Source: Bacteroides sp. (lineage in GTDB: Bacteria; Bacteroidota; Bacteroidia; Bacteroidales; Bacteroidaceae). From it: 64,000 nucleotides of DNA. The stretch spans positions 34,313-98,312 of the forward strand of contig JAJQAY010000131.1 of the NCBI GenBank assembly GCA_021203515.1, given 5' to 3'. The number at the start of each line of letters is the position of its first letter. Position 1 is the first letter of the stretch. A program made the position numbers and the translations under genes. Below are positions 8,249-18,930 of this stretch, piece by piece. The notes beneath the pieces are model-generated. The model was not told the origin of the DNA. It ran no database searches and saw only the letters and a program-made list of their open reading frames with translations.

Positions 8249-9223
8249 ATGATGATTAATAAACCGGTTTTTATAATTGCATTATTTCTTTCTTCATGTA
8301 GCAATGCAGTGAAGCAGCAGGAAAACTATGATGTGGTTATAGTTAGTGAGTATGATAACACGTATGATAAAGAGGGTAGATTATCCAAAGTATCGATAGT
8401 TGAAACTATCAGTATGCATTCGGGACGGGATGATAATAAGCCTTTTGTGGACACCTCTGTCCGTACCCAACGATATTCATATACTGATGATGCTTGTTTA
8501 ATGACCGAATCTTCCTATAATCCGAATATTGTCGAAACTATTCGATCTTCCAATGATTCAAAGGAAGAGCTTCAGTTAGAGGATGAAAAAGACACGATAA
8601 GCTATTCCTTTGAACGTTATCATCACAATGATAAAGATAAGCTGGAGCATGAAAAGACATTGTGGAGATCTCGTGGGAATTCTTCTATGACAAGTAGCTT
8701 TGAAAGTTATCATTATTATGATGAAAATGGCAATGAGATTAAGTCTATATACCATGATTTGGAAACAAAGAAAAAGGAAGAGACATACTATTTTAGTGGA
8801 ATTACTTACGCCGAGGCTTTACAGCGCGTCCCTAAGTCAGTAAATGAACAGAAAATTGTATGTGCTATCAAAACTGTTGATAATGATACAGTAATCATTC
8901 GGACAACCTATAATGGTAAATTGGAAGATATTACAAAAGAGTACACGGACGGGAATAAGAAAATCAAGCAGAAATATGATACTGCTGCCGAATTGATAGC
9001 AGAGTGGACGGACTATGAGGAAGAGGGCCTAAAAATCAGTACCTCCAATACACAAAGACCAGACGGCTTCCATACGGATAGCATCTTTTGCAGAAATGGC
9101 AAAAAACTTAGAGCTATTTGGATAGATTCAACTGACATGATGAAAATGGTCGTTACATCAGAATATGATATAAAAGGCAACTTGGTGAGGGAAGTGACAA
9201 AAACGAAACATTCAGGAATGTGA
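8249..9223 (+). CDS. Hypothetical lipoprotein
   Basis: 324 residues. The N-terminus MMINKPVFIIALFLSSCSNA is a lipoprotein signal peptide with cysteine at about residue 17. The mature part is charged and rich in Tyr, Asp and Lys. It has YDxxGxL-like stretches (YDKEGRLSKVS, YYDENGNEIKS, YDIKGNLVREV), resembling the repeated beta-hairpins of YD/RHS-repeat or MORN-like cell-surface proteins. No enzyme motif is visible. It is flanked by its own promoter and faces the histidine kinase gene tail to tail. Function unknown. Confidence 0.7.
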   Translation: MMINKPVFIIALFLSSCSNAVKQQENYDVVIVSEYDNTYDKEGRLSKVSIVETISMHSGRDDNKPFVDTSVRTQRYSYTDDACLMTESSYNPNIVETIRSSNDSKEELQLEDEKDTISYSFERYHHNDKDKLEHEKTLWRSRGNSSMTSSFESYHYYDENGNEIKSIYHDLETKKKEETYYFSGITYAEALQRVPKSVNEQKIVCAIKTVDNDTVIIRTTYNGKLEDITKEYTDGNKKIKQKYDTAAELIAEWTDYEEEGLKISTSNTQRPDGFHTDSIFCRNGKKLRAIWIDSTDMMKMVVTSEYDIKGNLVREVTKTKHSGM

Positions 9224-9266
9224 TTTGGCTGTCATGACAGAAAGAGATAACAGCCGAATCACAAAT

Positions 9267-11063
9267 TTATTTCTCTTTCGCCAGTGTAAACACAAACTCC
9301 AATCCGCCGCCTTGACTATTCTTGGCTGAAATCGTTCCGCCATGAATGATGATGGCATTCTTCACGATAGCCAGTCCCAATCCAGTGCCGCCTAACTTCC
9401 GTGAACGTCCCTTGTCTATCCGGTAGAAACGTTCGAACAAGCGGTTCAAATGTTCGGGAGGAACACCTACACCGGTATCGGCAAAACTGAAATAGTAGAA
9501 GTTCTCGTCTTCACGGAAGCAACTGATGTTGATGTGAATGTCGGTTCCGGCATAAGCAATGGCGTTGTCCATGAGGTTGCGGAAGATGGAGTAGAGGAGA
9601 GAATAATTTCCCCGTAACTGTATCTTCGGCTTCAAGGAGTTGACTACCGTTATATGTTTTTCTTCCAACTCCAAGGAGACTTCGTTGACGATATTGGCAA
9701 CAAGTATGCTGATATCCACTTTCTCCATATCGATCATATTGGCAGCTTCGTCTATGCGCGTCAGCACGGAAATATCACGCAGTAAGCGGCTGAGGCGATT
9801 GCTTTGCGCGTAGCACCGTTCGAGGAAAGTCTGCATCTTGTCCCGCGAAATGTTTTCGTTGTTGACGATGGTTTCTAGATATCCTTGTATGCTGCTTACA
9901 GGGGTTTTCAGTTCATGCGCGATGTTCTGTGTCAATTGTCGTTTCATGCGTACTTGCTCTTCTTCCAATGTGATGTCGTTGATGGAAATCTCAAAACTTA
10001 AATCCTGGAAGATGATACATTCTACGATGAAGATACGTCCGTTCTTATTGATATTGATTGACATGCACTTCTCTTCCTTGCCGGAAGGACGTTTTTGTAC
10101 CTTGTTGATAAAGTCGGTTATCTTTTGAAACTCGAAGATGGAGAAAATCTCTTCAGTGGTTTGCAGATTGGAGTCGGAAATCAGATTGCTGTATTGGGTA
10201 AACAGATTGTTTACCAAGATTTCTTTCTTGTCTTTGGTGAATACGCCCAAACCTTCGCGGGAGGTCTGTAAGTGGGTAATCAGTTTCTCGCGTTCGATAT
10301 ACAATGCCTCTTTGGTTTCCCGCAAGCGTTTGTATATCTGTATGATATGTTGGGATATCTCGCCCAACTCATTGTGTGGAAAGGCTGATTGCATATCCGT
10401 TTCTACCGGTTCATTTTTTTCGGCACGCTTGGCAAACTCGCGCAAATGATTGATGGCCGTGCCCAGTTTGGATGTGAATTTGTAGAAAATGACCATCAAA
10501 AGCAGTGTCGCGATGGCTGTGAACCAAATGTAGCGCGTGTCGGCTGCCAGACTCTTTATCAGGTTTACATTATAAGGCAATGCCGAGCGGATGATATAAT
10601 CCTTATAAAGAGAAGCAGAGTAGAAATAGGGTACACCCGTTGTTTCAGATGTACGGCGCAAATCATATCCTCTTCCCTCTTTCAGTGCTCTCCGGATTTC
10701 CTGGCGATTGATATGATTGCTGAACTCTTCTATGGCGTTTTTGTCGTAACTATCATAGAGAACGTCTCCACGCAGGTCTACGATAGTGACGCGAACATCT
10801 TTCGATGCATACTGGGGAACATAATTGTCTAAAGCGGATATCCGCAGGCTGTCGGGAGTATTTCTTAACTCCTGATGTAATCGTTCGTTGTAGTCTTGTA
10901 GGTGTGTGTCGAGCAACTCTACCTTGTATTCTTTTTCCCGTTGGTACTGATAGGCCATGAAACAGGCGGCGAATACAAGAAACAGCGAAATGACCGAAAG
11001 AAACAGCTTCCGGCTAAATGATAAGAAATGTTTATTCTCATTCGGCTTCGAAACAGTATCCAT
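9267..11063 (-). CDS. Sensor histidine kinase, PhoR-like
   Basis: 598 residues. Two membrane segments (about residues 19-38 and 178-196) enclose a periplasmic domain. A HAMP-like linker and a PAS-like region follow. The phospho-acceptor His is in QNIAHELKTPVSSIQGY (near residue 382). The ATPase domain has NLMDNAIAYA, DTGVGVPPEHLNRLFERFYR and GGTGLGLAIVK. It overlaps the upstream response regulator gene by 26 bp, so the two are translated together. The signal is unknown; PhoR-like domain order alone does not prove phosphate control. Confidence 0.9.
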   Translation of the reverse strand: MDTVSKPNENKHFLSFSRKLFLSVISLFLVFAACFMAYQYQREKEYKVELLDTHLQDYNERLHQELRNTPDSLRISALDNYVPQYASKDVRVTIVDLRGDVLYDSYDKNAIEEFSNHINRQEIRRALKEGRGYDLRRTSETTGVPYFYSASLYKDYIIRSALPYNVNLIKSLAADTRYIWFTAIATLLLMVIFYKFTSKLGTAINHLREFAKRAEKNEPVETDMQSAFPHNELGEISQHIIQIYKRLRETKEALYIEREKLITHLQTSREGLGVFTKDKKEILVNNLFTQYSNLISDSNLQTTEEIFSIFEFQKITDFINKVQKRPSGKEEKCMSININKNGRIFIVECIIFQDLSFEISINDITLEEEQVRMKRQLTQNIAHELKTPVSSIQGYLETIVNNENISRDKMQTFLERCYAQSNRLSRLLRDISVLTRIDEAANMIDMEKVDISILVANIVNEVSLELEEKHITVVNSLKPKIQLRGNYSLLYSIFRNLMDNAIAYAGTDIHINISCFREDENFYYFSFADTGVGVPPEHLNRLFERFYRIDKGRSRKLGGTGLGLAIVKNAIIIHGGTISAKNSQGGGLEFVFTLAKEK

Positions 11064-11727
11064 ATCCTAAACGGGTTACGATGCATTTACCATAAATACC
11101 TATTTTCTTGCGCAAGCGGGTGATGTTTACATCTATGGTGCGGTCCAATACGTATACTTTGTCACCCCAGATACGGCTCAATATATCTTCGCGCGAGAAT
11201 ACCCGGCCTTTATTCTGTAGCAGAAGGAGCAGTGTTTCAAATTCTTTTTTGGTGAGCGGGGCTTCTTCCCCGTCTATGCTGACTTTCTTTTTAGTAATAT
11301 CCAACTCCAATGATTTATAAGTGATTTGTTCGGGGACGCGTTCGGTTTCTCCCTGTTGCGTGCGGCGCAATACGGCTTTAACACGTGCAGCTACTTCCCG
11401 TAGCGAGAATGGTTTGGAGATATAGTCGTCCGCACCCAGATTGAAGCCGGTCACCGTATCGTTTTCCGTATCTTTGGCGGTGATAAAGATGATGGAGACT
11501 TTGGCGGTCTTCTTATCTTTCTTCAGCATACTTGCCATCTTGAAACCGGAGATTTCCCCCATCATGACATCCAGTAACAAAAGGTCGTAGATACCGATAT
11601 CCATTTTCATAGCTTCTTCGGCAGAGTTTGCCGTATCTACTTCATATCCTTCATTCTCAAGGTTGAACTTTAAGATTTCGCACAAATCTTCTTCGTCGTC
11701 CACTACTAAAATCCGGTATTCGTTCAT
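11038..11727 (-). CDS. Response regulator, OmpR/PhoB family
   Basis: 229 residues. The receiver domain has the acidic pair VVDDEEDL, the phospho-acceptor Asp in LLLLDVMMGEISGF (about residue 54), and the switch Lys in ADDYISKPF. The C-terminal winged helix (about residues 130-228) includes LTKKEFETLLLLL and RTIDVNITRLRKKIG. It is the first gene of a two-gene operon with the histidine kinase downstream. Confidence 0.93.
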   Translation of the reverse strand: MNEYRILVVDDEEDLCEILKFNLENEGYEVDTANSAEEAMKMDIGIYDLLLLDVMMGEISGFKMASMLKKDKKTAKVSIIFITAKDTENDTVTGFNLGADDYISKPFSLREVAARVKAVLRRTQQGETERVPEQITYKSLELDITKKKVSIDGEEAPLTKKEFETLLLLLQNKGRVFSREDILSRIWGDKVYVLDRTIDVNITRLRKKIGIYGKCIVTRLGYGYCFEAE

Positions 11728-11774
11728 TGTTCTTTTTCGTTTAAATGCAACAAGAGTTTTATTTTCCCTTATTA

Positions 11775-11807
11775 CAAAGTTAGGCTTTATTTCTTTTCTC
11801 CGACAAA
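11775..11807 (-). promoter_or_regulatory. Promoter of the two-component operon
   Basis: On the minus strand, TTTG (11804-11807) is followed after 21 bp by TAACTTTG (11775-11782). This is a full Bacteroides -33/-7 pair, about 50 bp upstream of the response regulator start. Confidence 0.6.
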
Positions 11808-11887
11808 AGTGCGGCGTTTTTGTTACGATAAAATGAAATAAGTATTACATTGTGGTTACAAACTCCAAATTTTAATGATTTAAGTAT

Positions 11888-11895
11888 TATCTTTG
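11888..11895 (+). promoter_or_regulatory. -7 box for the gene at 11909
   Basis: TATCTTTG matches TAnnTTTG, 14 bp upstream of the ATG. This implies a very short 5' leader. Confidence 0.5.
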
Positions 11896-11908
11896 TGTGG
11901 TTTAAAAG

Positions 11909-13123
11909 ATGAATGATTTCATGAATGAATTAATAAAAATAATGGGGCGGAGACAGCATAAATGGCGGATACTGTTAACTGTCGTTGTATTAGTGATAGT
12001 GGTAGTCGGCTCTATCTGGCTAAATGTAGCTCCATTTCGTTCCGGTTTTGAGATAACGGATGAATTGGGAGGAAATATCTTTCCTTCCAGTATTCTGTCG
12101 GTGGCTACTACCGATGCACAAGTCATTGTACCGGTGGATTCTATGTATGTGGGGAACCCGAAATCTTGTATTGCAATCCGCATCCGTTCGGGCAAGGCTT
12201 ATAGCAAGGTAAGGGTGGAGGTGGCGGAAACTCCGTTCTTTTCCCGCTCAGTCTCTGAATTTGTACTGGCAAAGCCGAGAACACAATATATCATTTACCT
12301 TGATATTATTTGGAATTATGAAGCACTGAAGAATAATAATCAGGTGGAACCGGTCAGCGTTGCCGTCACTGCGGAGATGAATGGAAAAGACTTGGGACAG
12401 CGCGTGCGTACTTTCTCTGTACGCAGTATCAACGAATGCCTGCTGGGGTATGTCACCGGCGGTACGAAATTCCATGATACCGGTATTTTCTTTGCGGCGT
12501 ATGTCAATGAAGAGAACCCTATGATTGATAAATTACTGCGTGAGGCATTGAACACTCGTATTGTAAACCGCTTTTTGGGGTATCAAGGAAGCCCCGAAGC
12601 AGTGGACAAGCAGGTGTACGCATTGTGGAATGTGTTGCAGAAGCGTAATTTTCGCTATAGTTCGGTCTCCAATACGAGCCTGTCCAGTAATGTAGTTTTC
12701 TCTCAGCGTGTCCGTACATTCGACGATGCGCTGGAGTCTTCGCAGATTAACTGTGTGGATGGTAGCGTCTTGTTTGCCTCTTTGCTTTGTGCCATCAATA
12801 TAGAGCCGATATTAGTGCGTACACCGGGACACATGTTTGTCGGCTATTATACGGATACGAACCATAAAAACATGAATTTCCTCGAAACAACTATGATTGG
12901 CGATGTAGACCTCAATGATTTCTTTCCCGATGAGCAATTGGACTCCACGATGGTAGGTAAGTCGCAAAATCAGATGTCGCGTATCGCTTTTGATAAATCG
13001 AAGGAATATGCCAATAAGAAATATAAGGAAAATGAAGAGGGTATCCATTCCGGCAGGCTGAATTATATGTTTCTGGAAATATCCAAGGATGTGAGGAGAA
13101 AGATACAGCCGATAGGGAAGTAG
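11909..13123 (+). CDS. Membrane-anchored transglutaminase-like protein
   Basis: 404 residues. One membrane segment lies at about residues 20-40 (ILLTVVVLVIVVVGSIW), with the rest outside the cytoplasm. The C-terminal half carries a plausible transglutaminase-like Cys-His-Glu set: QINCVDGSVLFASLL (Cys near 280), RTPGHMFVGYY (His near 307) and MNFLETT (Glu near 324). The N-terminal half looks like a beta-sandwich domain. Whether it is a peptidase, a crosslinker or inactive cannot be told. It converges on the left susD, and a shared hairpin lies between them. Confidence 0.65.
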   Translation: MNDFMNELIKIMGRRQHKWRILLTVVVLVIVVVGSIWLNVAPFRSGFEITDELGGNIFPSSILSVATTDAQVIVPVDSMYVGNPKSCIAIRIRSGKAYSKVRVEVAETPFFSRSVSEFVLAKPRTQYIIYLDIIWNYEALKNNNQVEPVSVAVTAEMNGKDLGQRVRTFSVRSINECLLGYVTGGTKFHDTGIFFAAYVNEENPMIDKLLREALNTRIVNRFLGYQGSPEAVDKQVYALWNVLQKRNFRYSSVSNTSLSSNVVFSQRVRTFDDALESSQINCVDGSVLFASLLCAINIEPILVRTPGHMFVGYYTDTNHKNMNFLETTMIGDVDLNDFFPDEQLDSTMVGKSQNQMSRIAFDKSKEYANKKYKENEEGIHSGRLNYMFLEISKDVRRKIQPIGK

Positions 13124-13131
13124 AAGGTGAC

Positions 13132-13207
13132 GGAAAACAGCCGATTCTCACGAACTGGCTGTCTCAATCATCATCTATGAATGAAGACTTTTTAGTCTCC
13201 AATATCT
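13132..13207 (-). repeat. Outer inverted repeat, left copy
   Basis: Read on the minus strand, 13165-13207 is identical over 43 bp to 24026-24068 on the plus strand, and similarity continues through the terminator hairpin. The two copies therefore face each other about 11 kb apart and bracket both SusC/SusD operons. This copy starts 9 bp after the left susD stop codon. Confidence 0.85.
13134..13163 (-). terminator. Terminator of the left SusC/SusD operon
   Basis: On the minus strand ACAGCC pairs with GGCTGT around a loop of about 14 nt, followed by TTTT. It probably also stops the convergent transglutaminase-like gene. Its sequence is nearly the same as the terminator of the right operon. Confidence 0.6.
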
Positions 13208-13215
13208 TAATGCTT

Positions 13216-15029
13216 TTATTCTTCAGTATCCCACCATACCGGTACTGTCCAAATGTCATTAGCCATAGCTTTAGGATTTGATGCCTCCAAGTTTTTCGCA
13301 TTGTAATTAACTTCATGTGAACAATGGGCCATACGACGCCACCAATAGTTATCGCTGGTCTTTGATGCACCCGGGAACTTTTGAGAAGCCGCAATCGGCC
13401 GGATGCTCTTAGGTCGGTCATATCCCGGATATACAACTCCGAAATCACCGACGTTTCCGGTAGAGAAATTGAAACGGCGCATATCATTCCAGTTCTGCTG
13501 TGTGAAGGACATGGCAATATACTTCTGCTTCATGATTTCTGCCATTGTTAGTTTCTCCGCAGTTTGCACAATGCAATCGCTGCTTAAAAATTCATTGATT
13601 TTGGTTTCATCCATTGGAATCTTTCCCGGATTGTTTTCTGTTCCGTATGACTGTAATTTAGTATTCATAAAATCAAAATGTGCTTTGATACCCGTTTTAT
13701 AAGCAGATAATGCTCCATTTTTGTCACCTTCGCGGAAAAGAACTTCTGCCTTGATGAAATTCATTTCATAACTTGTCATTACGTGTGTGGGAGCCTCCGG
13801 ACGTGTATAGAAGGTTCCGGTAGAGAGAATTGTACCATCTGTAAGGTCTTGGTAGTAACTTTCGTCGGCTTACCCCCCCCTTGCTTGCAACATACTCCTT
13901 TTAAAGTGATATAAATAGTATCTCCTTCGCGACCGGCAGTGGCAGCAGAGTATTTCTTCTCTTTAGCATCATATGTTTGCTGGGAGGGGCCTAAGTTATT
14001 CAATATATCAGTATTGATGACATCCACTCCTGCTGCCACCATGAAATACGGCTTACCTTTATCGTAGTGCTCGTTCATAGGAAACATTTTCTCACGGCGT
14101 GGATCATATACGATCGTGCCGTCAGCTTGTGGATATTCGAATAAATCCGTATAATATTTCGTCATGCGAATATGGTCGGACCACGCTGCGCAATCAAACA
14201 GGTAAGCGGTTTTCAAAGGGTTACCGGCTAGTACATCTTTGGAGGTGTCTCCCGGATCATTCACATGGTTTACGATAGTACTTGTGTTATAATCTTTTGG
14301 ACCTTTTTCTATAGCAGCTAAAATTTCATCCGGTTTATAGAGGGAACTTCTTTTGGATAAGTTATTCAGCCATCTGGCTTTTAGTCAGTAGATTAATGCT
14401 TTCCATTTTCCAATGTCACCGTTATTCCAACTATCTCCATCTTTTAAAGGAGTAGCATTAGGTTCTTGTGTCTTGTCAAAATAGGGTAGAGCTTTATCCA
14501 AGTCTGCCAGACATCCTTCAAAGATTGTTTGCCCCGTATCATATTTTGGGGTTAAGTAAGCTCCTAATGCTTCTGTGTAGGGACATTCTCCATACCAATC
14601 TGCCATTAGCATAAATCCCATGGCTCTGATTACGTAAGCGGCGCCTATGTAATGGTAGGCTCCTTCCTCTTCTGCACTTTTTATTAAATCATCCAAGTTG
14701 CATGCCGCGCCTACGAACCAGTGTTGATAAGGAGTTGTTGAAATACCGTTGGTAACATCCCAATAGGGCATATAATAGTTCAAATCCGTTGTTTTTGTAA
14801 TTCCTTTGTGGGCGGTTAGCATTCCATTGACATAACCTGCACGGAAACCGGCTGTTCCCGCTGCATATCCATAATGATGTTCAATCCACGGAAGACGAGA
14901 TGACAATGATGCCACCTCTTGAGTCGGTGTGTTGGGGTTTTCATTCACATCCAGCCAGTTGTCCAAGCTACAGGATGCGAATCCCGATACTAAGACGAGG
15001 CATAACCCTATATATTTTATCTTTTTCAT
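13216..15029 (-). pseudogene. SusD/RagB-type lipoprotein (left), stop plus frameshift
   Basis: Outer-membrane nutrient-binding lipoprotein that acts as the lid of a SusC transporter. About 604 residues when intact. The signal peptide ends in the lipobox SGFASC, followed by SLDNWLDVNENPNTP, typical of the SusD-like_2 group. TGA at 14385-14387 replaces an expected Gly in ALIY-stop-LKARW (the right paralogue has YGLKARY). One base is missing near 13867-13875, within or beside the sequence GGTAAGCC, which moves the rest out of frame; the C-terminus resumes as THVMTSYEMNFIKAEVLF and ends VWWDTEE. It follows the left susC by 29 bp. Confidence 0.88.
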
Positions 15030-15058
15030 AATTCTTACTTTTTATAATTCATTTATTG

Positions 15059-18000
15059 TTAGAATGTCAAGTTTATGCCGAAAGACATACTGGCTGTACT
15101 TGGCACACCGCAGTAGTCGATACCAGTCGAACTGGAACCGGTGACACCCGAACCTGCAACACTATTTTCGGGATCAAGGCCCTTGTAATTAGTAAAGAGT
15201 AGCAAATTATTTCCTGTGACATTGGTAGCGCATCCTTTTATGAATTTGCTCTTCGCCAGCAATGACTTAAAGAATGTGTATGAAAGAGAAATTGAGCGTA
15301 AACGTAGCCAATTGGTCTTTGTTATGAAGTTGGCCGATTCTTTCGAATAGATATCAGAGCAATAGTCTTGAATTATCTGCTTGCCGTTTCTTGCTGTTTT
15401 TACACTACCGTCTGTATTTAAAATATCATAACTCTTTCCTGCTTCAAATGTAAAGGTTATATCCTTGTAAAGTGTATTTCCGTTGGCATCTTTTCCATCT
15501 GGAACAACTCCGTTTATCACTAGCTTTTCACGTCCTTCGGTTCGTTTGCTTAAGCCTTTGACAGTTAAATAGTATTCCGTACCGTTATAGATTGCGCCGC
15601 CAGCGCGGAAATCCCATAACATGGATAAGTTCCAGTTCTTATATTGTATGTTATTGTTCCATCCGCCAGTCAGCTTAGGTTCACGATTCCCTACGTAATC
15701 GGTAGACTTATCCGTATAAGTAGGCATGCCAGTAGTTGCATCCAGAATTACTTTCCCGTCATCAGTCCGCTGCCATTTATTTCCGGTCAATGCCATAAAG
15801 TTGCCTCCGTTCACAGAGGCAGCTTTCACTCCGCCTATCTGTACGTCCGTAACATAAAGCAACTCCATGCCTTGCAATAAGTTTTTGACTGTACCACGAT
15901 TACCTGCCAGGTTTAACGTAGTTTCCCATTTCCAATCTTTATTTTCTATAGGAATTGTGGTGATTGACAGTTCCATATCTTTATTATACACATTGCCGAC
16001 ATTGGTAGAGTACATAATATATCCATTTGTCTGGCTTAAACGTGGAGAGACAATTTGGTCTTTACTGTTATTAGTGTAATAGGTAAAGTCAAATCCTATA
16101 CGTCCTTTTAAAAAACGCATTTCTAAACCTAATTCTGTAGACTCCGTGATTTCCGGTTTTAAATAAGGATTACCGCGTGTCCATGAGTTTCCGGTTCCTA
16201 CGCCTGCCAAGAAAGACCGGGGCTCCCACAATGCTGTAGATGTGACATAGGCATCCGTATCTTTACCCACTCTGGCCCATGATGCGCGTATCTTTCCGAA
16301 AGAGAGGACATCGCTTGTTGGTAGTAATTCTGTAAATACAAAGCTACCGCTGACTGACGGATAAAAGTAAGAGCGGTTGTCGATTGGTAATGTAGAAGTC
16401 CAGTCATTACGTCCGGCAATGGTTACGTAGGCGATATTCTTATAAGCTGCACGGAATTCTCCGAAAACCCCCCATCAGTCTTTTGCGGCTTTGATAAGAT
16501 TGGAATTGCTTGGTAGATTGGTCGATATTGTCAAAACTCGGAAAGTTGGGAGTAATGAAATCGTAACCGGTACGGCGTTCTCGCTGCACTTTCGTATCTT
16601 CTGCCGATTGTCCTAACATTAAATTGAAATCGAAGTCACCGAATTTTTTATTTGCTGTAACAATCAAGTTGGAAGTCAGATATTCATAAGTTAAGTCGCT
16701 GGTTGATAAACGACCGTTTTGATAGATATCTTTCATTGCAGCTCCTGGGGCGACGTATGTGTAGTCATTGGTGGTATATCGGTCTAATCCGAGACGGTAG
16801 CTGATGTTCAACCAATCTGCAACCTTGTAACTTGGGGCAACAGAACCGGTGAAACGAGTTGTTTTATCCCACATCTTATTCTTATTGATAATCCAATATG
16901 GGTTATCGATATCTGCAACCAGATTTTGGTTATTGGGGTCTAAAGCCTGAAATATGCGATATTTGCTGCCGTCTTCATTTATCCAATGTTCCATGTTTTC
17001 GCTGCGGGGCCAAGAGTAAATAGCTTCCATTGCTCCATTTCCTCCCTTGCCATTCTCGTCCCAAAGTCCGCTGGATGTTAGGGTTTTGTCCGTTTTGGAA
17101 ACAGAATACGCAACGTTGGCGGCAACTGTCAGATTACCGTATTTACGGTCTCCGTTAAAGCGGAATGTTGTTTTATCGTATCCGGTTTCAAGAACAATTC
17201 CGTTTTGGTCGAAGCGAGAGATAGATAAGTAAAAACTCCCGGATTTATTACCACCGGATACTGTCAGTGTATTGTCATAACTTGTTCCATTATCAAAGAA
17301 GTTGCCGATGTTATCATAAACTTTTTCTCCTGCTCCATATTTGTCTCCCCAAGAAGACATTTCCCAATCTGTTTCCAGATTTCCTAAACTATTGTATTTG
17401 CCTCTTTTATAAGTTTCTTGTATATCCGGTAATCGGTTTACCCAGCTTGTACTAAAACGGGTATTAAAGGTGACTTCCGTATTTCCGTCCGTATTACCTT
17501 TTTTGGTAGTAATTACAATGACACCGGCAGCTGCGCGTGAGCCATATAAAGCTGCAGCAGCAGTCCCTTTTAATACAGACATGTTTTCTATATCTTCGGG
17601 GTTAATATCCATTACGCGATTACCGAATGAAGAAGCTGTACGGACCATACCGTCAAATCCGGAATCACCGCTAATAGCGGTAGTATTGTCATAGATAACG
17701 CCGTCTACTACAAATGACGGCTGATTGTCACGTTCCAAAGAAGTACCTCCGCGAAGAACGATTTGTGAGCCGGAGCCGGCAGCACCGCCTGACTGAGTAA
17801 TATTTACACCGGCGATTTTGCCATTCAAAGAGTTGATGACATTGGCACTTTTGTTTTTCAGTAGTTCTTTACTATTTACGTCTTGCACTGCATATCCTAA
17901 TGCTTTACGCTCTTTTTTTGATACCCATAGCCGTAACGACAACTTCGCTTAGAGTCTGAGTGTCGTCTTGTAAAGTGATAATATAGTCTACTTGGTTTCC

Positions 18001-18303
18001 TATTACTGCATTTTGATTTTTGTATCCCACAAATGACACTTCCAATGTACTACCCGTTGCAGCCTCTACCGAGAAACGTCCGTTAATATCCGTCACAGCA
18101 CCGGTACCGGAACCCTTCACTAAGATGCTGGCGCCAATAATCGACTCTCCATTTACGTCTATAACTTTACCTGTGATTTTCTTGGTTTGCTGAGTACTTT
18201 GGGAACTTAGCACGTTTTCAGTATCGACAACCGAGGCTGAACAAGGTGCAGACATCCCAAACAATGCAAGCAACACTAATGATAAGCAATAATTCCTTTT
18301 CAT
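15059..18303 (-). pseudogene. SusC/RagA TonB-dependent transporter (left), two frameshifts
   Basis: Outer-membrane transporter, about 1,080 residues when intact. It has a signal peptide (MKRNYCLSLVLLALFG), a CarboxypepD_reg-like domain (KITGKVIDVNGESIIGAS, about residues 40-115), a TonB box-like segment (LSEVVVTAMGIKK), a plug (VVDGVIYDN, MSVLKGTAAAALYGSRAA) and a 22-strand-type barrel ending in SFGINLTF. An extra A in an A7 run at 17913-17920 and an extra G in a G6 run at 16469-16475 each shift the frame; removing both gives an exact codon count. This copy owns the promoter and signal peptide. It is head to head with a paralogue at 18783. Confidence 0.92.
18060..18209 (-). repeat. Inner inverted repeat, left copy (inside left susC)
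   Basis: The minus strand at 18163-18209 matches 18781-18827 on the plus strand with one mismatch in 47 bp; the first 23 bp are identical. A further 38 bp (18104-18141 against 18849-18886) are identical and include GGCGCC. Similarity stops abruptly at the signal-peptide side. The repeat encodes the start of the mature transporter, and both copies have the same reading frame. Confidence 0.9.
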
Positions 18304-18780
18304 AAGCTCTATTATTTGGATTTGTTTGCAAACTTATAAATTAATTTAAGAATTAAGTCATTGTGTGGATTAAAAAATATTAAATAAATATTAATTAGTT
18401 TGGTTTTATGATTTCATAAAGTTTGCAATGTATGTTTCATGAGCATTACAAACATTGACGAAATACAAATTGTTGCGTAGTGGCAATATAATAGAATATT
18501 ATGCATGCGTATTATTAAATATATGAGCAGGATTAATAATATTGTGAGATTATTTAAGCATAAAGTAATAATTTCGTTTGAATAAAAAAACTATTAGTTA
18601 CAAGAAAACGGTATATTAAAGCAAATATGCAAGATTTTATCTTCCTATCTTAAACTTCCATAAGAGAAAGACAAAGAGTGAATTACTAAATTTATTATCT
18701 GATTATTAATAAAGTAAAAGAAGACATTAAAAGGTTTATTAACACCAAGTTCCCGCATACTAGACTAATATTTTTTTGCA
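18210..18780. other. Candidate invertible segment with promoter and signal peptide
   Basis: 571 bp between the inner repeats. The left end holds the first 31 codons of the left susC. The remainder (18304-18780) has no gene, is very AT-rich, and carries one clear promoter pointing left. I see no promoter pointing right and no recombinase gene. Inversion between the repeats would place the promoter, start codon and signal peptide in frame before the right susC and remove them from the left one. Orientation switching is inferred from structure only. Confidence 0.65.
18329..18336 (-). promoter_or_regulatory. -7 box for the left susC
   Basis: Minus strand TAAGTTTG matches TAnnTTTG, 26 bp upstream of the susC ATG. 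It overlaps the 10-bp palindrome GTTTGCAAAC. No clear -33 element was found. Confidence 0.5.
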
Positions 18781-18930
18781 TAAGTTCCCAAAGTACTCAG
18801 CAAGCCAAGAAAATCACAGGTAAAGTTGTAGATGCAAATGGCGAGCCAATTATTGGCGCCAGCATCTTAGTGAAGGGTTCCGGTACTGGTGCTGTGACGG
18901 ACATTAACGGAACATTCTCGGTAGATGCTG
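18781..18930 (+). repeat. Inner inverted repeat, right copy (start of right susC)
   Basis: Partner of the repeat at 18060-18209. Homology begins sharply at TAAGTTCCCAAAGTACTC. Upstream of that point the sequence bears no relation to the left gene and no start codon or signal peptide is present. Confidence 0.9.

Noticed and set aside
18304..18780. Recombinase or small gene in the susC-susC spacer
   Set aside because: No ORF of useful length with coding character on either strand; the region is AT-rich and regulatory.
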